A DNA stretch of 15,250 nucleotides from an uncultured Clostridium sp. (GTDB lineage: Bacteria; Bacillota; Clostridia; TANB77; CAG-508), in the NCBI GenBank assembly GCA_902462295.1, contig CABQAZ010000027.1, positions 1-15,250 of the forward strand, written 5' to 3'. Below, in pieces: positions 6,682 to 13,668 of this stretch. The position numbers were made by a program, and so were the translations under genes. Under the pieces are notes generated by a model. The model worked only from the letters and a program-made list of their open reading frames with translations, was not told the DNA's origin and ran no database searches. The first letter of the stretch is position 1, and each line of letters opens with the position of its first letter.

Positions 6682-7567
6682 TAGAGAACAAGAAATTAAA
6701 AATGTTATAAGTCATATAGAAGAAGCTGTTTGGAATGGAAGACATAATGATTCAAAAGGATATGTAGTAGATTTAAGTAATACAATAAATAAAATTGAAA
6801 TATGGGCTGATATTATTGAACCAGTACACGAATCTTTTTCTACAGAAGCATATTTTAAAATTGGAGATAAACCAAGTAATGTAGAAGATGTAATCAAAAA
6901 TTATACAGATATGGATAAACCTTATATATTTAATCTTATTGAATTTAAAAATTTATCTAAACTACCAGAAGAAACACAAAAAATGTTTATTAATAATCTG
7001 CTAGAATTAGAAACAAAACTTGATAGCATTAAAAATAATGGTATTGGTGCTAACAGCGTGAGGGTACAATTATTTAAAAAACAAACAGAAAAAGATAAGT
7101 TATATGAAGAAAAAAAGAAAATTGAAAAAGAATATATAGAAATAGCTGAAAAGAAAGAAGAAAATATCAAAACTATCAACAAATATGTAGATAAACTAAA
7201 AAGAAATAATGGATTTTTTAGACCAATTAATATCTTAAACAGAATACTTTCAAGAACAGAAATAGAAGAACAAAATCAATTTTATAAAAGTGAAGCTGTA
7301 AGACTAGAAAAAGAAAATATAAAAAATACAGAATTAATATTTGAAAAAATGTTTTATAAAAATGATCTTAATAAACAGATTCAAGAGGTTGAAAAAGAAG
7401 TTAATGAATTAAGAAAACAATATGAATTAGAAGATAAAGAACAACTAAAGGAATCAGATATATTAAAAGAAAAGAATATGTTATTTAAGATGTTTGGAAT
7501 TGATAGAATTGATGAATCTACACAAGAAAAAGAATTAGAGGAGCTTTCAGAACCAAATGAAGAGTAG
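6671..7567 (+). CDS. Long coiled-coil protein of unknown function
   Basis: The product is 298 residues, predicted cytosolic. The first 125 residues look globular, including NGRHNDSKGYVVDLSN near 22-37. Two long charged coiled-coil helices follow at about 132-178 and 197-265, separated by an aromatic/hydrophobic turn GFFRPINILNRIL (181-193). The protein ends in an acidic tail. The helix-turn-helix coil suggests an antiparallel hairpin for dimerisation or scaffolding; the hydrophobic turn could contact a membrane or partner. It overlaps the upstream gene by 11 bases and has a weak site (GGAAG), which suggests translational coupling. No ATPase motif is present, so it is not an SMC-type protein. 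Function is unknown. Confidence 0.85.
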   Translation: MNVSREQEIKNVISHIEEAVWNGRHNDSKGYVVDLSNTINKIEIWADIIEPVHESFSTEAYFKIGDKPSNVEDVIKNYTDMDKPYIFNLIEFKNLSKLPEETQKMFINNLLELETKLDSIKNNGIGANSVRVQLFKKQTEKDKLYEEKKKIEKEYIEIAEKKEENIKTINKYVDKLKRNNGFFRPINILNRILSRTEIEEQNQFYKSEAVRLEKENIKNTELIFEKMFYKNDLNKQIQEVEKEVNELRKQYELEDKEQLKESDILKEKNMLFKMFGIDRIDESTQEKELEELSEPNEE

Positions 7568-7578
7568 GAGGAATTATT

Positions 7579-8076
7579 TTGAATAAACTATTTGATATAA
7601 TTATAAAAAATATTGATAGGATAAAATCTAAAATAAATGATATAGAATTAGAAAAACAAGAGTTATCTGGAAATATTATTGAAAACAAAAACAAAAGATT
7701 GAATCTATCAGAAACATTTGACATAAGCAGAATTAGATATGATTATGGCATAAAATTAAAAAATGATAACTTAGTGAGAATGAATAGTAAATTATTAGAA
7801 ATAGATACAGATGGCAATTTATACTTTCTTAATGTTAATAATCCAAAAGAAAAAGAAATCATTGGAAAGGTAGAAAATTGCTTATATGAATTTGATATAT
7901 TTAATGAAGAATGGAAGAAAGCAGATATAGTTCGTATATTAAGTTCTACTAATTTTGCGATAAAAGGTAGTAAACTAAAGGAATTAAGTAAAGCAATATT
8001 AGAAAACAAAGGATTAGAACTATATTCAAATATTAATAAGAATAGAAAATTGGGAGGATTGAATTTGTATGAGTGA
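7579..8076 (+). CDS. Unknown operon protein with TTG start
   Basis: The product is 165 residues. An N-terminal amphipathic/coiled helix (about 1-45, FDIIIKNIDRIKSKINDIEL) is followed by a small domain with alternating beta-like segments, including LLEIDTDGNLYFLNVNNPKE, then a helical lysine-rich end. AGGAGG at 7566-7571 lies 7 bases before the TTG at 7579, and the frame has no better ATG near its start. It begins 11 bases after the stop of the coiled-coil gene. There is no signal peptide and no recognised family. Confidence 0.8.
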   Translation: MNKLFDIIIKNIDRIKSKINDIELEKQELSGNIIENKNKRLNLSETFDISRIRYDYGIKLKNDNLVRMNSKLLEIDTDGNLYFLNVNNPKEKEIIGKVENCLYEFDIFNEEWKKADIVRILSSTNFAIKGSKLKELSKAILENKGLELYSNINKNRKLGGLNLYE

Positions 8077-8419
8077 TGAATTAACAATTGAAAATATAAA
8101 AAAAGAAGTTGAAGGTAGAGATATAATAGATGTTAAACTTAAAGATATGGTAGAACTTTTAAATAAATATAGAGAAGATTTGAATAATCCATATTTATCA
8201 AATGAAAAAACATTAGAAGAATGTAATAGTGTTGTATTTAATCCACTTATGGAAGAATATATGGGATATAGGAAAGCTTTTATTCAAAAAGCTATAAGCA
8301 AAGAAGAATTTGAAAATTTAGTTGAAACATTTGTTAAACAGGACAAATTTTATAACTTATATGAAAAAGCTGTTGCAGTTAGCAAATCCGAAACTGAAAG
8401 TGAGGAAATTGTTAAATGA
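8069..8419 (+). CDS. Small acidic operon protein, unknown
   Basis: The product is 116 residues, acidic, predicted all-helical and cytosolic. It contains VVFNPLMEEYMGYRKAFIQK in the middle and ends in a serine/glutamate-rich tail. The size and charge would suit an adaptor or chaperone-like partner, but nothing in the sequence proves that. The ATG at 8069 overlaps the upstream gene by 8 bases and follows GGGAGGA. Its own end overlaps the next gene as ATGA (8416-8419), the classic coupled arrangement. Confidence 0.8.
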   Translation: MSDELTIENIKKEVEGRDIIDVKLKDMVELLNKYREDLNNPYLSNEKTLEECNSVVFNPLMEEYMGYRKAFIQKAISKEEFENLVETFVKQDKFYNLYEKAVAVSKSETESEEIVK

Positions 8420-8949
8420 GTATAATGCAAGATTTTGAAGAAGCAAGAAAAATAATTGGACCAGAAAAATATGACGCCATTGAAAAATATTTAGATGAAG
8501 TATGTCCTAAAAGTAATTATGATAAATATAACAAAGAATTAAATAGTATGCTTGATTATTCTACAGATGAATGGTTAAAACAGAAAAAAGAATTAGAAGA
8601 AAAATATGGAATTATATTTTTAAGTGATGTTATTTATAAGCCAGAAGAATGGGAAAAATATGAGGCTTGGTATAATGAAAAAAGCAAAACATATATAATT
8701 GAATTATGGGAAAACAATGCTGATAGAAATGATGGTTTTGGTCAAATAAAAGAAGATGATATAAAAGATCTAGGACAAGCAATAAAAAAAGCTAAAGAAA
8801 TATTTGAAACAACTGAATGTGTATCTGTTGAAGTACAAAGATATATTGACAGAGAACCATTATATTTTAGAGATAAGGTAAATGAAAAATACTTCCATAT
8901 TGAAGAAAATCTAATACAAGAGGAGGAACTAGATGAACCAGAAAGCTGA
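8416..8949 (+). CDS. Unknown operon protein with ELWENNADR domain
   Basis: The product is 177 residues. The N-terminal half is helical and charged, with two tryptophan-containing segments (DEWLKQKKE, PEEWEKYEAWY). The C-terminal half looks like a compact alpha/beta domain: YIIELWENNADRNDGFGQI, an aspartate-rich stretch, a helix AIKKAKEIFETTE, then VSVEVQRYIDR. Similar small domains occur, as I recall, in cargo proteins of clostridial plasmids and integrative elements, but I cannot name the family. The ATG at 8416 overlaps the previous stop by 4 bases. There is no signal peptide, and it overlaps the next gene by 17 bases. Confidence 0.8.
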   Translation: MSIMQDFEEARKIIGPEKYDAIEKYLDEVCPKSNYDKYNKELNSMLDYSTDEWLKQKKELEEKYGIIFLSDVIYKPEEWEKYEAWYNEKSKTYIIELWENNADRNDGFGQIKEDDIKDLGQAIKKAKEIFETTECVSVEVQRYIDREPLYFRDKVNEKYFHIEENLIQEEELDEPES

Positions 8950-9754
8950 CAAAGGAAAGAATAATGAACAGGCTCTTAAGGATATAGAAAGTCTTGATGT
9001 GATTTATAAAACCTTATTAAGTAGCAAAATAGAAGATGAAAAAACAAAAAAGATAATTACTGAAATGACTAATATAATAAAAAAAGAAATTGAAACAAAG
9101 ATTATAGAAAATAGAATTGACGCAAATGAGTATATAAACGTTGTAAATAAAACACATATTGTTGAAATGGATAAAGATGAAGCAATTAGATATTATGCAG
9201 ATAAAATAGTGTATGATTGTATTACTGATTGTTCTGAAAACAATAGAATATTTAATGTTGATGAATATACAAATAATGATTTTCTAGTTAAAAATTTTCC
9301 TGAAATCGTAAAAAGAATAGATTTTGATGAAAGAGTTAGTGATTTACAAGTTGATTTTGATAAAAAAGAAATTGATATGGTTTTTTATTTAGAGTATTGT
9401 CCTCATTACTTTCAAGACGATTTGGATATAAGTGATGAAAGCAGATTAAGAATATTAAAAGAGTTTAAAAATTATATTTGCGATTATAGGACATATACTC
9501 CTGAAAGATGGCTGAAAACTAATACAAAAGATTTAATTAATGACTATTATAACAATAAATATGATTCTGTTGAAGATAAGGATTTAGTGTATAATTTACT
9601 AAGCGAAGAATTATATACTGCTGGGTTTGTAGATAAATACCTTGATGGATATACAGTAAATGTGAATAGGGAAAATATAGACGATTTGATAAATACTTTA
9701 GATAAAAGAATCAATGAAATACAATTAGAAAATGGAGAGATAGAAAATGGATAA
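8933..9754 (+). CDS. Unknown acidic operon protein
   Basis: The product is 273 residues, strongly acidic, cytosolic and predicted mostly helical. Notable segments are EAIRYYADKIVYDCITDCSE, FYLEYCPHYFQDDLD and DYRTYTPERWLKTNTKDLIN. The last is rich in aromatic and basic residues and may be a core motif. It ends in a helix (INTLDKRINEIQLENGEI). AGGAGG at 8921-8926 lies 6 bases before the ATG, inside the previous gene. No enzyme motif or family is recognised. Confidence 0.8.
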   Translation: MNQKADKGKNNEQALKDIESLDVIYKTLLSSKIEDEKTKKIITEMTNIIKKEIETKIIENRIDANEYINVVNKTHIVEMDKDEAIRYYADKIVYDCITDCSENNRIFNVDEYTNNDFLVKNFPEIVKRIDFDERVSDLQVDFDKKEIDMVFYLEYCPHYFQDDLDISDESRLRILKEFKNYICDYRTYTPERWLKTNTKDLINDYYNNKYDSVEDKDLVYNLLSEELYTAGFVDKYLDGYTVNVNRENIDDLINTLDKRINEIQLENGEIENG

Positions 9755-10664
9755 AGCTTTAATAGTTAATAGTTTATCAGACGAAATAATGATGTTATTA
9801 AGAGAAAAATTACAAAGAAGCGATTGTATAAAATCTTATGAAGAAACTATGGGGAATTTCACAGTTATAACAAAAGAAGGAATTAAATATGATTGCTATA
9901 CGAAACAAGAAAAAAATAGAAAAGAATATGTTTTATATAACGAACATTTTGAAAAAGGTAGCAGATTTAGCTTAAGAACATTGAATAGTAAATATTTCGA
10001 TTCTAACATTATTCCAGATGTTTTTGAAGACTTTATATTAAAAACAGAAATTTCATATAAAGCAGTCAAAGAAGGAATAAAAGCGTTTCAAAAAAGAACA
10101 AATAACTATGAAATTATAAATGTATTAAATAATGAAAAATATCTAAAATATGTCAAAGATAACAATTTAAAAGAATTAATATATTTCTTATGGAATAAAG
10201 GATATGAATTTGCAACTAAATTTCCTGATCCAGATGTTGTCTATAATCAATATGAATATTTAAGAAAACAAGCGTTAGAAAGAGTTGATGTTGGCAAAAT
10301 TAAAGAACTTATGCTTAGACATAGAGATATACATATATATTTAGATGAAGATAATATACCAGAAAAAGCTGAAGAACTAAAAAATGTAAAAGAAATAGAA
10401 TATTCTTATGGTCATATAGTTGCAAAGGCAAAAACTTATGATATAAAAATGAATCTTTTGCCATTAGATGGAGAGATACTTGTATTTGATACTGAAGGAG
10501 TAAATGAAATAGCAAGATGTGATGTTGGATATTATTCAAAAGAATACGAAAATAAAGCTTTAAGCGAAATGGCTAAAAATATAAGAAATTTTGAATTAGA
10601 AAATTCTGTTGAATTTGAAAAATTTGATAAAAAGGAGAAAGAAGAAAATGAACAAGAAGAATAA
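9747..10664 (+). CDS. Unknown operon protein, 305 residues
   Basis: The product is soluble and mixed alpha/beta. The N-terminal third has a beta-hairpin-like region (GNFTVITKEGIKYDCYTKQE). The middle is helical (IKAFQKRTNNYEIINVL through YFLWNKGYEFATKF). Near 210-275 is a beta-rich part with HIYLDEDNIPEKAEELKN and KMNLLPLDGEILVFDTEG. The end is a glutamate/lysine-rich tail. GGAGAG at 9734-9739 lies 7 bases before the ATG, which overlaps the previous gene by 8 bases. The 3' end overlaps the sortase gene by 17 bases, tying it to that enzyme transcriptionally. I recognise no family and see no signal peptide. Confidence 0.8.
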   Translation: MDKALIVNSLSDEIMMLLREKLQRSDCIKSYEETMGNFTVITKEGIKYDCYTKQEKNRKEYVLYNEHFEKGSRFSLRTLNSKYFDSNIIPDVFEDFILKTEISYKAVKEGIKAFQKRTNNYEIINVLNNEKYLKYVKDNNLKELIYFLWNKGYEFATKFPDPDVVYNQYEYLRKQALERVDVGKIKELMLRHRDIHIYLDEDNIPEKAEELKNVKEIEYSYGHIVAKAKTYDIKMNLLPLDGEILVFDTEGVNEIARCDVGYYSKEYENKALSEMAKNIRNFELENSVEFEKFDKKEKEENEQEE

Positions 10665-11208
10665 AATAATTATTATTTTAAGTATATTAGCAGTTTTAAT
10701 GTTAGGAATAGTTTTAATTTCAAATCATAATAAAGAAAATGGAATAAAAACAAGTAGTGATTCTGAAACAAGTCAAAATGCTGATAATAATGAAGAAACT
10801 AAGAAATATGAAATTAAAGATTTAGGAACAATAGAATGTCAAAAAATCGAATTAAATGCACCTATTAAAGAAACAATTGAATTAGATGCATTATCTACTG
10901 CAGTAGGTCATTTTGAAGATACACCGATATATAATGGAAATGTATGTTTAGCAGGTCATAACTCTGGAACAAATAAAAACGGAGAAGATATTGGCTTTTT
11001 TAAAAGACTAAATGAATTAGAAGAAGGAGATCAGGTTATATATCATCACGCATTTGGCGAATACATATATAAAGTAAGTGAAATAAAAGAAATTGAAGAA
11101 ACTGATTTTTCTGTATTAGAGCCGTCTACAACTGATAAACTAACATTAATTACTTGTGTAAAAGGTCAAAAAAAATTAAGATTATGTGTAATCTGTGATA
11201 GAATTTAG
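10648..11208 (+). CDS. Sortase, class D-like
   Basis: The product is 186 residues. An N-terminal signal anchor (about 6-24, IIIILSILAVLMLGIVLIS) and a polar linker lead into a sortase domain from about residue 55. The catalytic triad is complete: H104 in LAGHNSG, C170 in TLITCVKG and R178 in KKLRLCV. Sortases are extracellular membrane transpeptidases that cut LPxTG-type motifs and attach the protein to cell wall or pilin amino groups. The compact size, the GFFKRLNELEEGDQVIY segment and the TLITC signature favour class D over A or B. The ATG at 10648 follows AAAGGAG at 10631-10637; frames starting earlier lie inside the neighbour. It is last in the operon. No protein in this window carries an obvious LPxTG motif, so its substrate is elsewhere or unusual. 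Confidence 0.9.
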   Translation: MNKKNKIIIILSILAVLMLGIVLISNHNKENGIKTSSDSETSQNADNNEETKKYEIKDLGTIECQKIELNAPIKETIELDALSTAVGHFEDTPIYNGNVCLAGHNSGTNKNGEDIGFFKRLNELEEGDQVIYHHAFGEYIYKVSEIKEIEETDFSVLEPSTTDKLTLITCVKGQKKLRLCVICDRI

Positions 11209-11236
11209 CCTAATTTATGTAAATCTATTTATTTTT
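11198..11236 (+). terminator. Weak possible terminator after the sortase gene
   Basis: ATAGAATTTA (11198-11207) can pair with TAAATCTAT (11220-11228) with one bulged base, followed by TTATTTTTC. The stem is almost all A-T and starts inside the coding end, so it is weak. The separate promoter at 11248 supports an operon boundary here. Confidence 0.35.
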
Positions 11237-11247
11237 CTTCCAAAATA

Positions 11248-11256
11248 TGGTATAAT
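11248..11256 (+). promoter_or_regulatory. Extended -10 promoter for the 11280 gene
   Basis: TGGTATAAT is a perfect extended -10 element. The -35 region at 17 bases (TTTATT, 11228-11233) is poor. Transcription would start near 11263, just before the GTGAGGTG ribosome binding site, giving a very short leader. Confidence 0.6.
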
Positions 11257-11279
11257 ATTCGCAGAAGTGAGGTGTTTTA

Positions 11280-11777
11280 ATGAATAGAACTATTAATATT
11301 TATCAAACGCTGAACGAAAGAGAAAAATATATTTTGGATAAGCTTGAAATTAATGAAGAGGATTTAAAACCAGAATATGCCAGTTCTGTTATTACTATTA
11401 TGAAAAGAATGACAGAAAGAATTTCTGAATTACCATTAACTGATGAACAAGTATTGTCAGCAATAAAAGATTTTGATCAATTTCACGATATTTATTTTAA
11501 AGGGATAGATATAATTAGGAGTGATGAAGACTATCCTGACATTAAAATAAATGTATATGAATCACTATCTGATGAAACAAAAAAAACATTAGAAATACTA
11601 GATATAAAAGTAGAAGATAAAGAAATGACATCAAAAGAATATGCTAAAATTTCACATATCTTAATAAATAAAATGCTTATAAAATTTGGAACTGGAATTA
11701 ATAAACAAGAATGTGTTAATCTAACATTAAAAATTATAACCTTTTTTATTGTAAATATGGTTAATGATGAGAAATAA
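11280..11777 (+). CDS. Protein with tandem internal duplication, unknown
   Basis: The product is 165 residues, soluble and acidic. Two copies of a helical unit are visible. Residues 5-64 begin INIYQTLNEREKYILDKLEI and residues 90-153 begin INVYESLSDETKKTLEILDI. Each continues through a predicted helix (IMKRM / LINKM) and a second helix (DEQVLSAI / KQECVNLTL). A linker at 65-89 holds an aspartate/isoleucine-rich stretch. The family is not recognised; the two-fold repeat suggests a pseudo-dimeric fold. GTGAGGTG lies 5-6 bases before the ATG. It has its own promoter and terminator, so it is monocistronic and separate from the sortase operon. Confidence 0.8.
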   Translation: MNRTINIYQTLNEREKYILDKLEINEEDLKPEYASSVITIMKRMTERISELPLTDEQVLSAIKDFDQFHDIYFKGIDIIRSDEDYPDIKINVYESLSDETKKTLEILDIKVEDKEMTSKEYAKISHILINKMLIKFGTGINKQECVNLTLKIITFFIVNMVNDEK

Positions 11778-11778
11778 T

Positions 11779-11818
11779 AAAAATAGAGGTGTATTAGCAA
11801 TAGTATATCTCTATTTTT
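11779..11818. terminator. Strong hairpin terminator
   Basis: AAAAATAGAGGTGTA (11779-11793) pairs with TATATCTCTATTTTT (11804-11818) over 15 positions with two G-U pairs, and the 3' arm ends in five T residues. It begins one base after the TAA of the 11280 gene and could work in both directions. Confidence 0.75.
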
Positions 11819-11843
11819 GTGTATGAATAACTTTATAGGTAGG

Positions 11844-11872
11844 TTGTCTAAATTAGTCAAATATGTTATAAT
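11844..11872 (+). promoter_or_regulatory. Near-consensus promoter for the 11903 gene
   Basis: TTGTCT (11844-11849), a 17-base spacer and TATAAT (11867-11872), with TG one base before the -10, form a strong extended vegetative promoter. Transcription would begin near 11879 and give a leader of about 24 bases with AAAGGAGAG. Confidence 0.75.
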
Positions 11873-11902
11873 TCTGTAAGAAAACATCAAAAGGAGAGAA
11901 TA

Positions 11903-12166
11903 ATGGAACAATATTATTGGTTTATACTGGGAACTATATTTGGACTTGCAATTGCTGTTTATTTTTTCGTAAGTAGAGAAGAAAAAATAGAGAAGTCTAT
12001 AAAATTAAATCAAAAAGTATTTTCAACTAAAAAGCTTGATAATGCAATGGAAGCAGTAGTAGATAGAATTAAATTTAAAATTGATGAACAAAAAAGAGAG
12101 CTAACTGAAGAAGAAAAAGATGAAATTATTAGGCAATGTTGTAAAGAAAAATATAATCTGCAATAA
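11903..12166 (+). CDS. Small membrane-anchored protein
   Basis: The product is 87 residues. One N-terminal membrane helix (about 5-24, YWFILGTIFGLAIAVYFFVS) is followed by a charged, helical cytosolic-type part with a lysine-rich centre and a C-terminal helix (LTEEEKDEIIRQCCKEKYNL). The basic/acidic residues right after the helix favour a cytoplasmic C-terminus. AAAGGAGAG precedes the ATG, and the gene has a strong promoter of its own. I recognise no family. Membrane protein, secretion accessory or small regulator are all open. The next gene follows after 44 bases without a visible promoter or terminator, so they are probably cotranscribed. Confidence 0.75.
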   Translation: MEQYYWFILGTIFGLAIAVYFFVSREEKIEKSIKLNQKVFSTKKLDNAMEAVVDRIKFKIDEQKRELTEEEKDEIIRQCCKEKYNLQ

Positions 12167-12210
12167 AAAGAAAATAGTTTTTATAATATTAAAGAAAGAG
12201 AGGAAAAACT

Positions 12211-12510
12211 ATGAATTTAGCGAGAATTAGAAAAATTGTAAATGAAAATAAAGATGAATTAAGATATTCATATATATATGATATTTTAGTAAATGAAGAA
12301 AATTTACCACAGGAAATAGTTGATGATGATTTAAAGATGAGATACCTAATTAATCTAGTTGAAAATACTTATTTAAACTCTGAAAAGCCATTTGATTTAG
12401 CCTTTATTTGTGGTGTAGCAAAAGATTATTCAGAAGAGCTGATTTCAAATAAATTAGATTTGGATTTTGAAACATTATGCGAAGAATCACTTATAGAAAC
12501 ATATAGATAA
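12211..12510 (+). CDS. Hypothetical 99-residue helical protein
   Basis: The product is acidic, soluble and predicted all-helical (YSYIYDILVNEENLPQEIVD, LINLVENTYLNSEKPFDLAF). AGAGAGGA lies about 10 bases before the ATG. It probably shares the promoter at 11844 with the small membrane protein. I do not recognise a family. The length and charge would suit a small adaptor or immunity-type protein, but no sequence feature shows this. Confidence 0.7.
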   Translation: MNLARIRKIVNENKDELRYSYIYDILVNEENLPQEIVDDDLKMRYLINLVENTYLNSEKPFDLAFICGVAKDYSEELISNKLDLDFETLCEESLIETYR

Positions 12511-12535
12511 GTATATATTTTATGAGAATAATTAC

Positions 12536-12554
12536 AAATGCAAATAGTAATTTG
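12536..12554. repeat. Short AT-rich dyad repeat, copy 2
   Basis: This is an exact 19-base copy of 206-224, placed between the stop at 12510 and the VanZ-like start. The core inverted repeat is CAAAT-AGTA-ATTTG. The preceding bases (ATTACAAAT from 12531) resemble the left end of the repeats at 13121 and 15171. Confidence 0.6.
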
Positions 12555-12575
12555 AAAGTGAGGTGATATATTATA

Positions 12576-13121
12576 ATGGATTATTTCATAATGGAAATGT
12601 GGAGTGGTATATGGACATTAAGAAATACTATTCCTTTGTCAGGATTTATATTTTTAGGTGTAATATGTATTGAATTATTAATAAAATTTATTCAAAAGAA
12701 AAAAATAAATTTTAAAATATCAAATTTAATATGTCAGTATTTATGGATTCTAATAATTCTATGTATATTAAAAATAACTGGTATTTTAACTGGTAATTTT
12801 GGTATAACATCTCCATTTGATAGTTATATCAGTTTTAAATTATTTGAAGAGGGTTTTAACGTTGCAACTATATTGAATATACTTTTATTTATACCGTTTG
12901 GATTTTTACCAATATTTATATTTAAAAATATTCATAAACATTGGTGGAATGGAATAATACTTGGTGGAATATTTTCTATAAGCATCGAATTTTTACAAAC
13001 TTTTATTGGGAGATTTGCACAATTAGATGATGTTATTATGAATACTTTAGGAACACTTATTGGATTTTTACTAGGACTATTTGTTATGAATTTCTTCAAA
13101 AATAAATTGGTAAAAAAATAA
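12576..13121 (+). CDS. VanZ-family membrane protein
   Basis: The product is 181 residues with about five hydrophobic segments. The VanZ-like signature is clear in the second half: NILLFIPFGFLPIFIF, a conserved glutamate/glutamine pair in SIEFLQTFIGR, and DDVIMNTLGTLIGFLLG, where the aspartate, asparagine and glycine are conserved. VanZ of the vanA cluster gives low-level teicoplanin resistance. Most family members in Bacillota have unknown roles at the membrane, so resistance should not be assumed. GAGGTG lies about 10 bases before the ATG at 12576; an in-frame ATG at 12591 is possible. It sits between the small hypothetical gene and the GntR operon and may belong to the 11903 transcript. Confidence 0.85.
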   Translation: MDYFIMEMWSGIWTLRNTIPLSGFIFLGVICIELLIKFIQKKKINFKISNLICQYLWILIILCILKITGILTGNFGITSPFDSYISFKLFEEGFNVATILNILLFIPFGFLPIFIFKNIHKHWWNGIILGGIFSISIEFLQTFIGRFAQLDDVIMNTLGTLIGFLLGLFVMNFFKNKLVKK

Positions 13122-13125
13122 TTAC

Positions 13126-13146
13126 AAATTACAATTTAGTAATTAG
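13126..13146. repeat. 21-base repeat, left of the GntR/ABC operon
   Basis: This copy is identical over 21 bases to 15169-15189. Together with flanking bases it forms an imperfect palindrome with arms TAATTAC (13119-13125) and GTAATTA (13139-13145). It starts five bases after the stop of the VanZ-like gene. The two copies bracket the GntR/ABC operon in direct orientation. Confidence 0.6.
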
Positions 13147-13158
13147 ATTAAAGTTTAT

Positions 13159-13228
13159 CCTATTATGAATTTGAATTTATGAGTTTGAACTCATTTGAGT
13201 TTATCAGTAAAATGATAGGCTCTTTTTT
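13159..13228 (+). terminator. Possible complex terminator before gntR
   Basis: CCTATTAT (13159-13166) can pair with ATGATAGG (13212-13219), followed by a run of six T residues at 13223-13228. Inside the loop, ATGAGTT and AACTCAT form a second hairpin with a two-base gap (13180-13195). It could end transcription from the VanZ-like gene. The long loop makes the fold uncertain. Confidence 0.4.
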
Positions 13229-13236
13229 ATATACTA

Positions 13237-13265
13237 TTGACAAATGTTACATAGTGTTATATACT
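13237..13265 (+). promoter_or_regulatory. Consensus promoter of the GntR/ABC operon
   Basis: TTGACA (13237-13242), a 17-base spacer and TATACT (13260-13265) form the best promoter in the window. The -10 lies inside the palindrome at 13256-13272, so a bound repressor would block it. Confidence 0.8.
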
Positions 13266-13272
13266 GTATAAC
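13256..13272. promoter_or_regulatory. Probable GntR operator
   Basis: GTTATA-TACTG-TATAAC is a perfect 6-base inverted repeat with a 5-base centre, covering the -10 and the transcription start. Further TGTTA-like half sites lie just upstream (13245-13259). YtrA-type GntR proteins usually repress their own operon from such palindromes, so autorepression is the likely mode. Confidence 0.65.
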
Positions 13273-13287
13273 AAGAGGAGGGAGTTT

Positions 13288-13668
13288 ATGAAGATAATTA
13301 TTAGTAATAGTAGTTCTGTACCTATATATGAACAAATAAAAAATACAATTATCAATCAAATTATGAATGATGAATTAAAAGAAGATGAAGCCCTACCTTC
13401 TATTAGAAATTTAGCACAAGATATAAAGATAAGTGTTATGACTATTAAAAAGGCTTATGATGAGTTAGAACAAGAAGGGTATATAATTTCAAGACAGGGT
13501 AAAGGAACTTTTGTTGCTCCCAAAAATGTTGGTCTTGCTAAAGAACAAGCACAAAAGAAAATCGAAGAACACATAACGAAAATTATAGATATTGCAGATA
13601 AGTTTGAAATAAAAAAAGATGAAATTATAGATTTATTTGAATTATTTTATGGGAGTGATGATAAATGA
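13288..13668 (+). CDS. GntR-family regulator, YtrA type
   Basis: The product is 126 residues. An N-terminal winged helix (about 10-78) has the family pattern: VPIYEQIKNTIINQI, ALPSIRNLA, SVMTIKKAYDELEQEGYI and ISRQGKGTFVA. The short C-terminal region of about 45 helical residues is too small for FadR- or HutC-type effector domains. This is typical of the YtrA subfamily, which pairs with ABC transporters and usually responds to cell-envelope stress. GAGGAGGG precedes the ATG. The stop overlaps the ATPase start (13665-13668, ATGA), so the two are coupled. It probably represses its own operon through the palindrome at 13256-13272. The inducing ligand is unknown. Confidence 0.9.
   Translation: MKIIISNSSSVPIYEQIKNTIINQIMNDELKEDEALPSIRNLAQDIKISVMTIKKAYDELEQEGYIISRQGKGTFVAPKNVGLAKEQAQKKIEEHITKIIDIADKFEIKKDEIIDLFELFYGSDDK

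Noticed and set aside
6922..8087. Minus-strand open frames across 6922-7182, 7518-7724 and 7743-8087
   Set aside because: They are antisense shadows of AT-rich coding sequence, with low-complexity serine/phenylalanine-rich products and no ribosome binding sites.
12551..12576. TTGAAA ... TATAAT promoter right before the VanZ-like gene
   Set aside because: The spacing is only 14 bases and the -10-like bases touch the start codon, leaving no room for a leader with the ribosome binding site.
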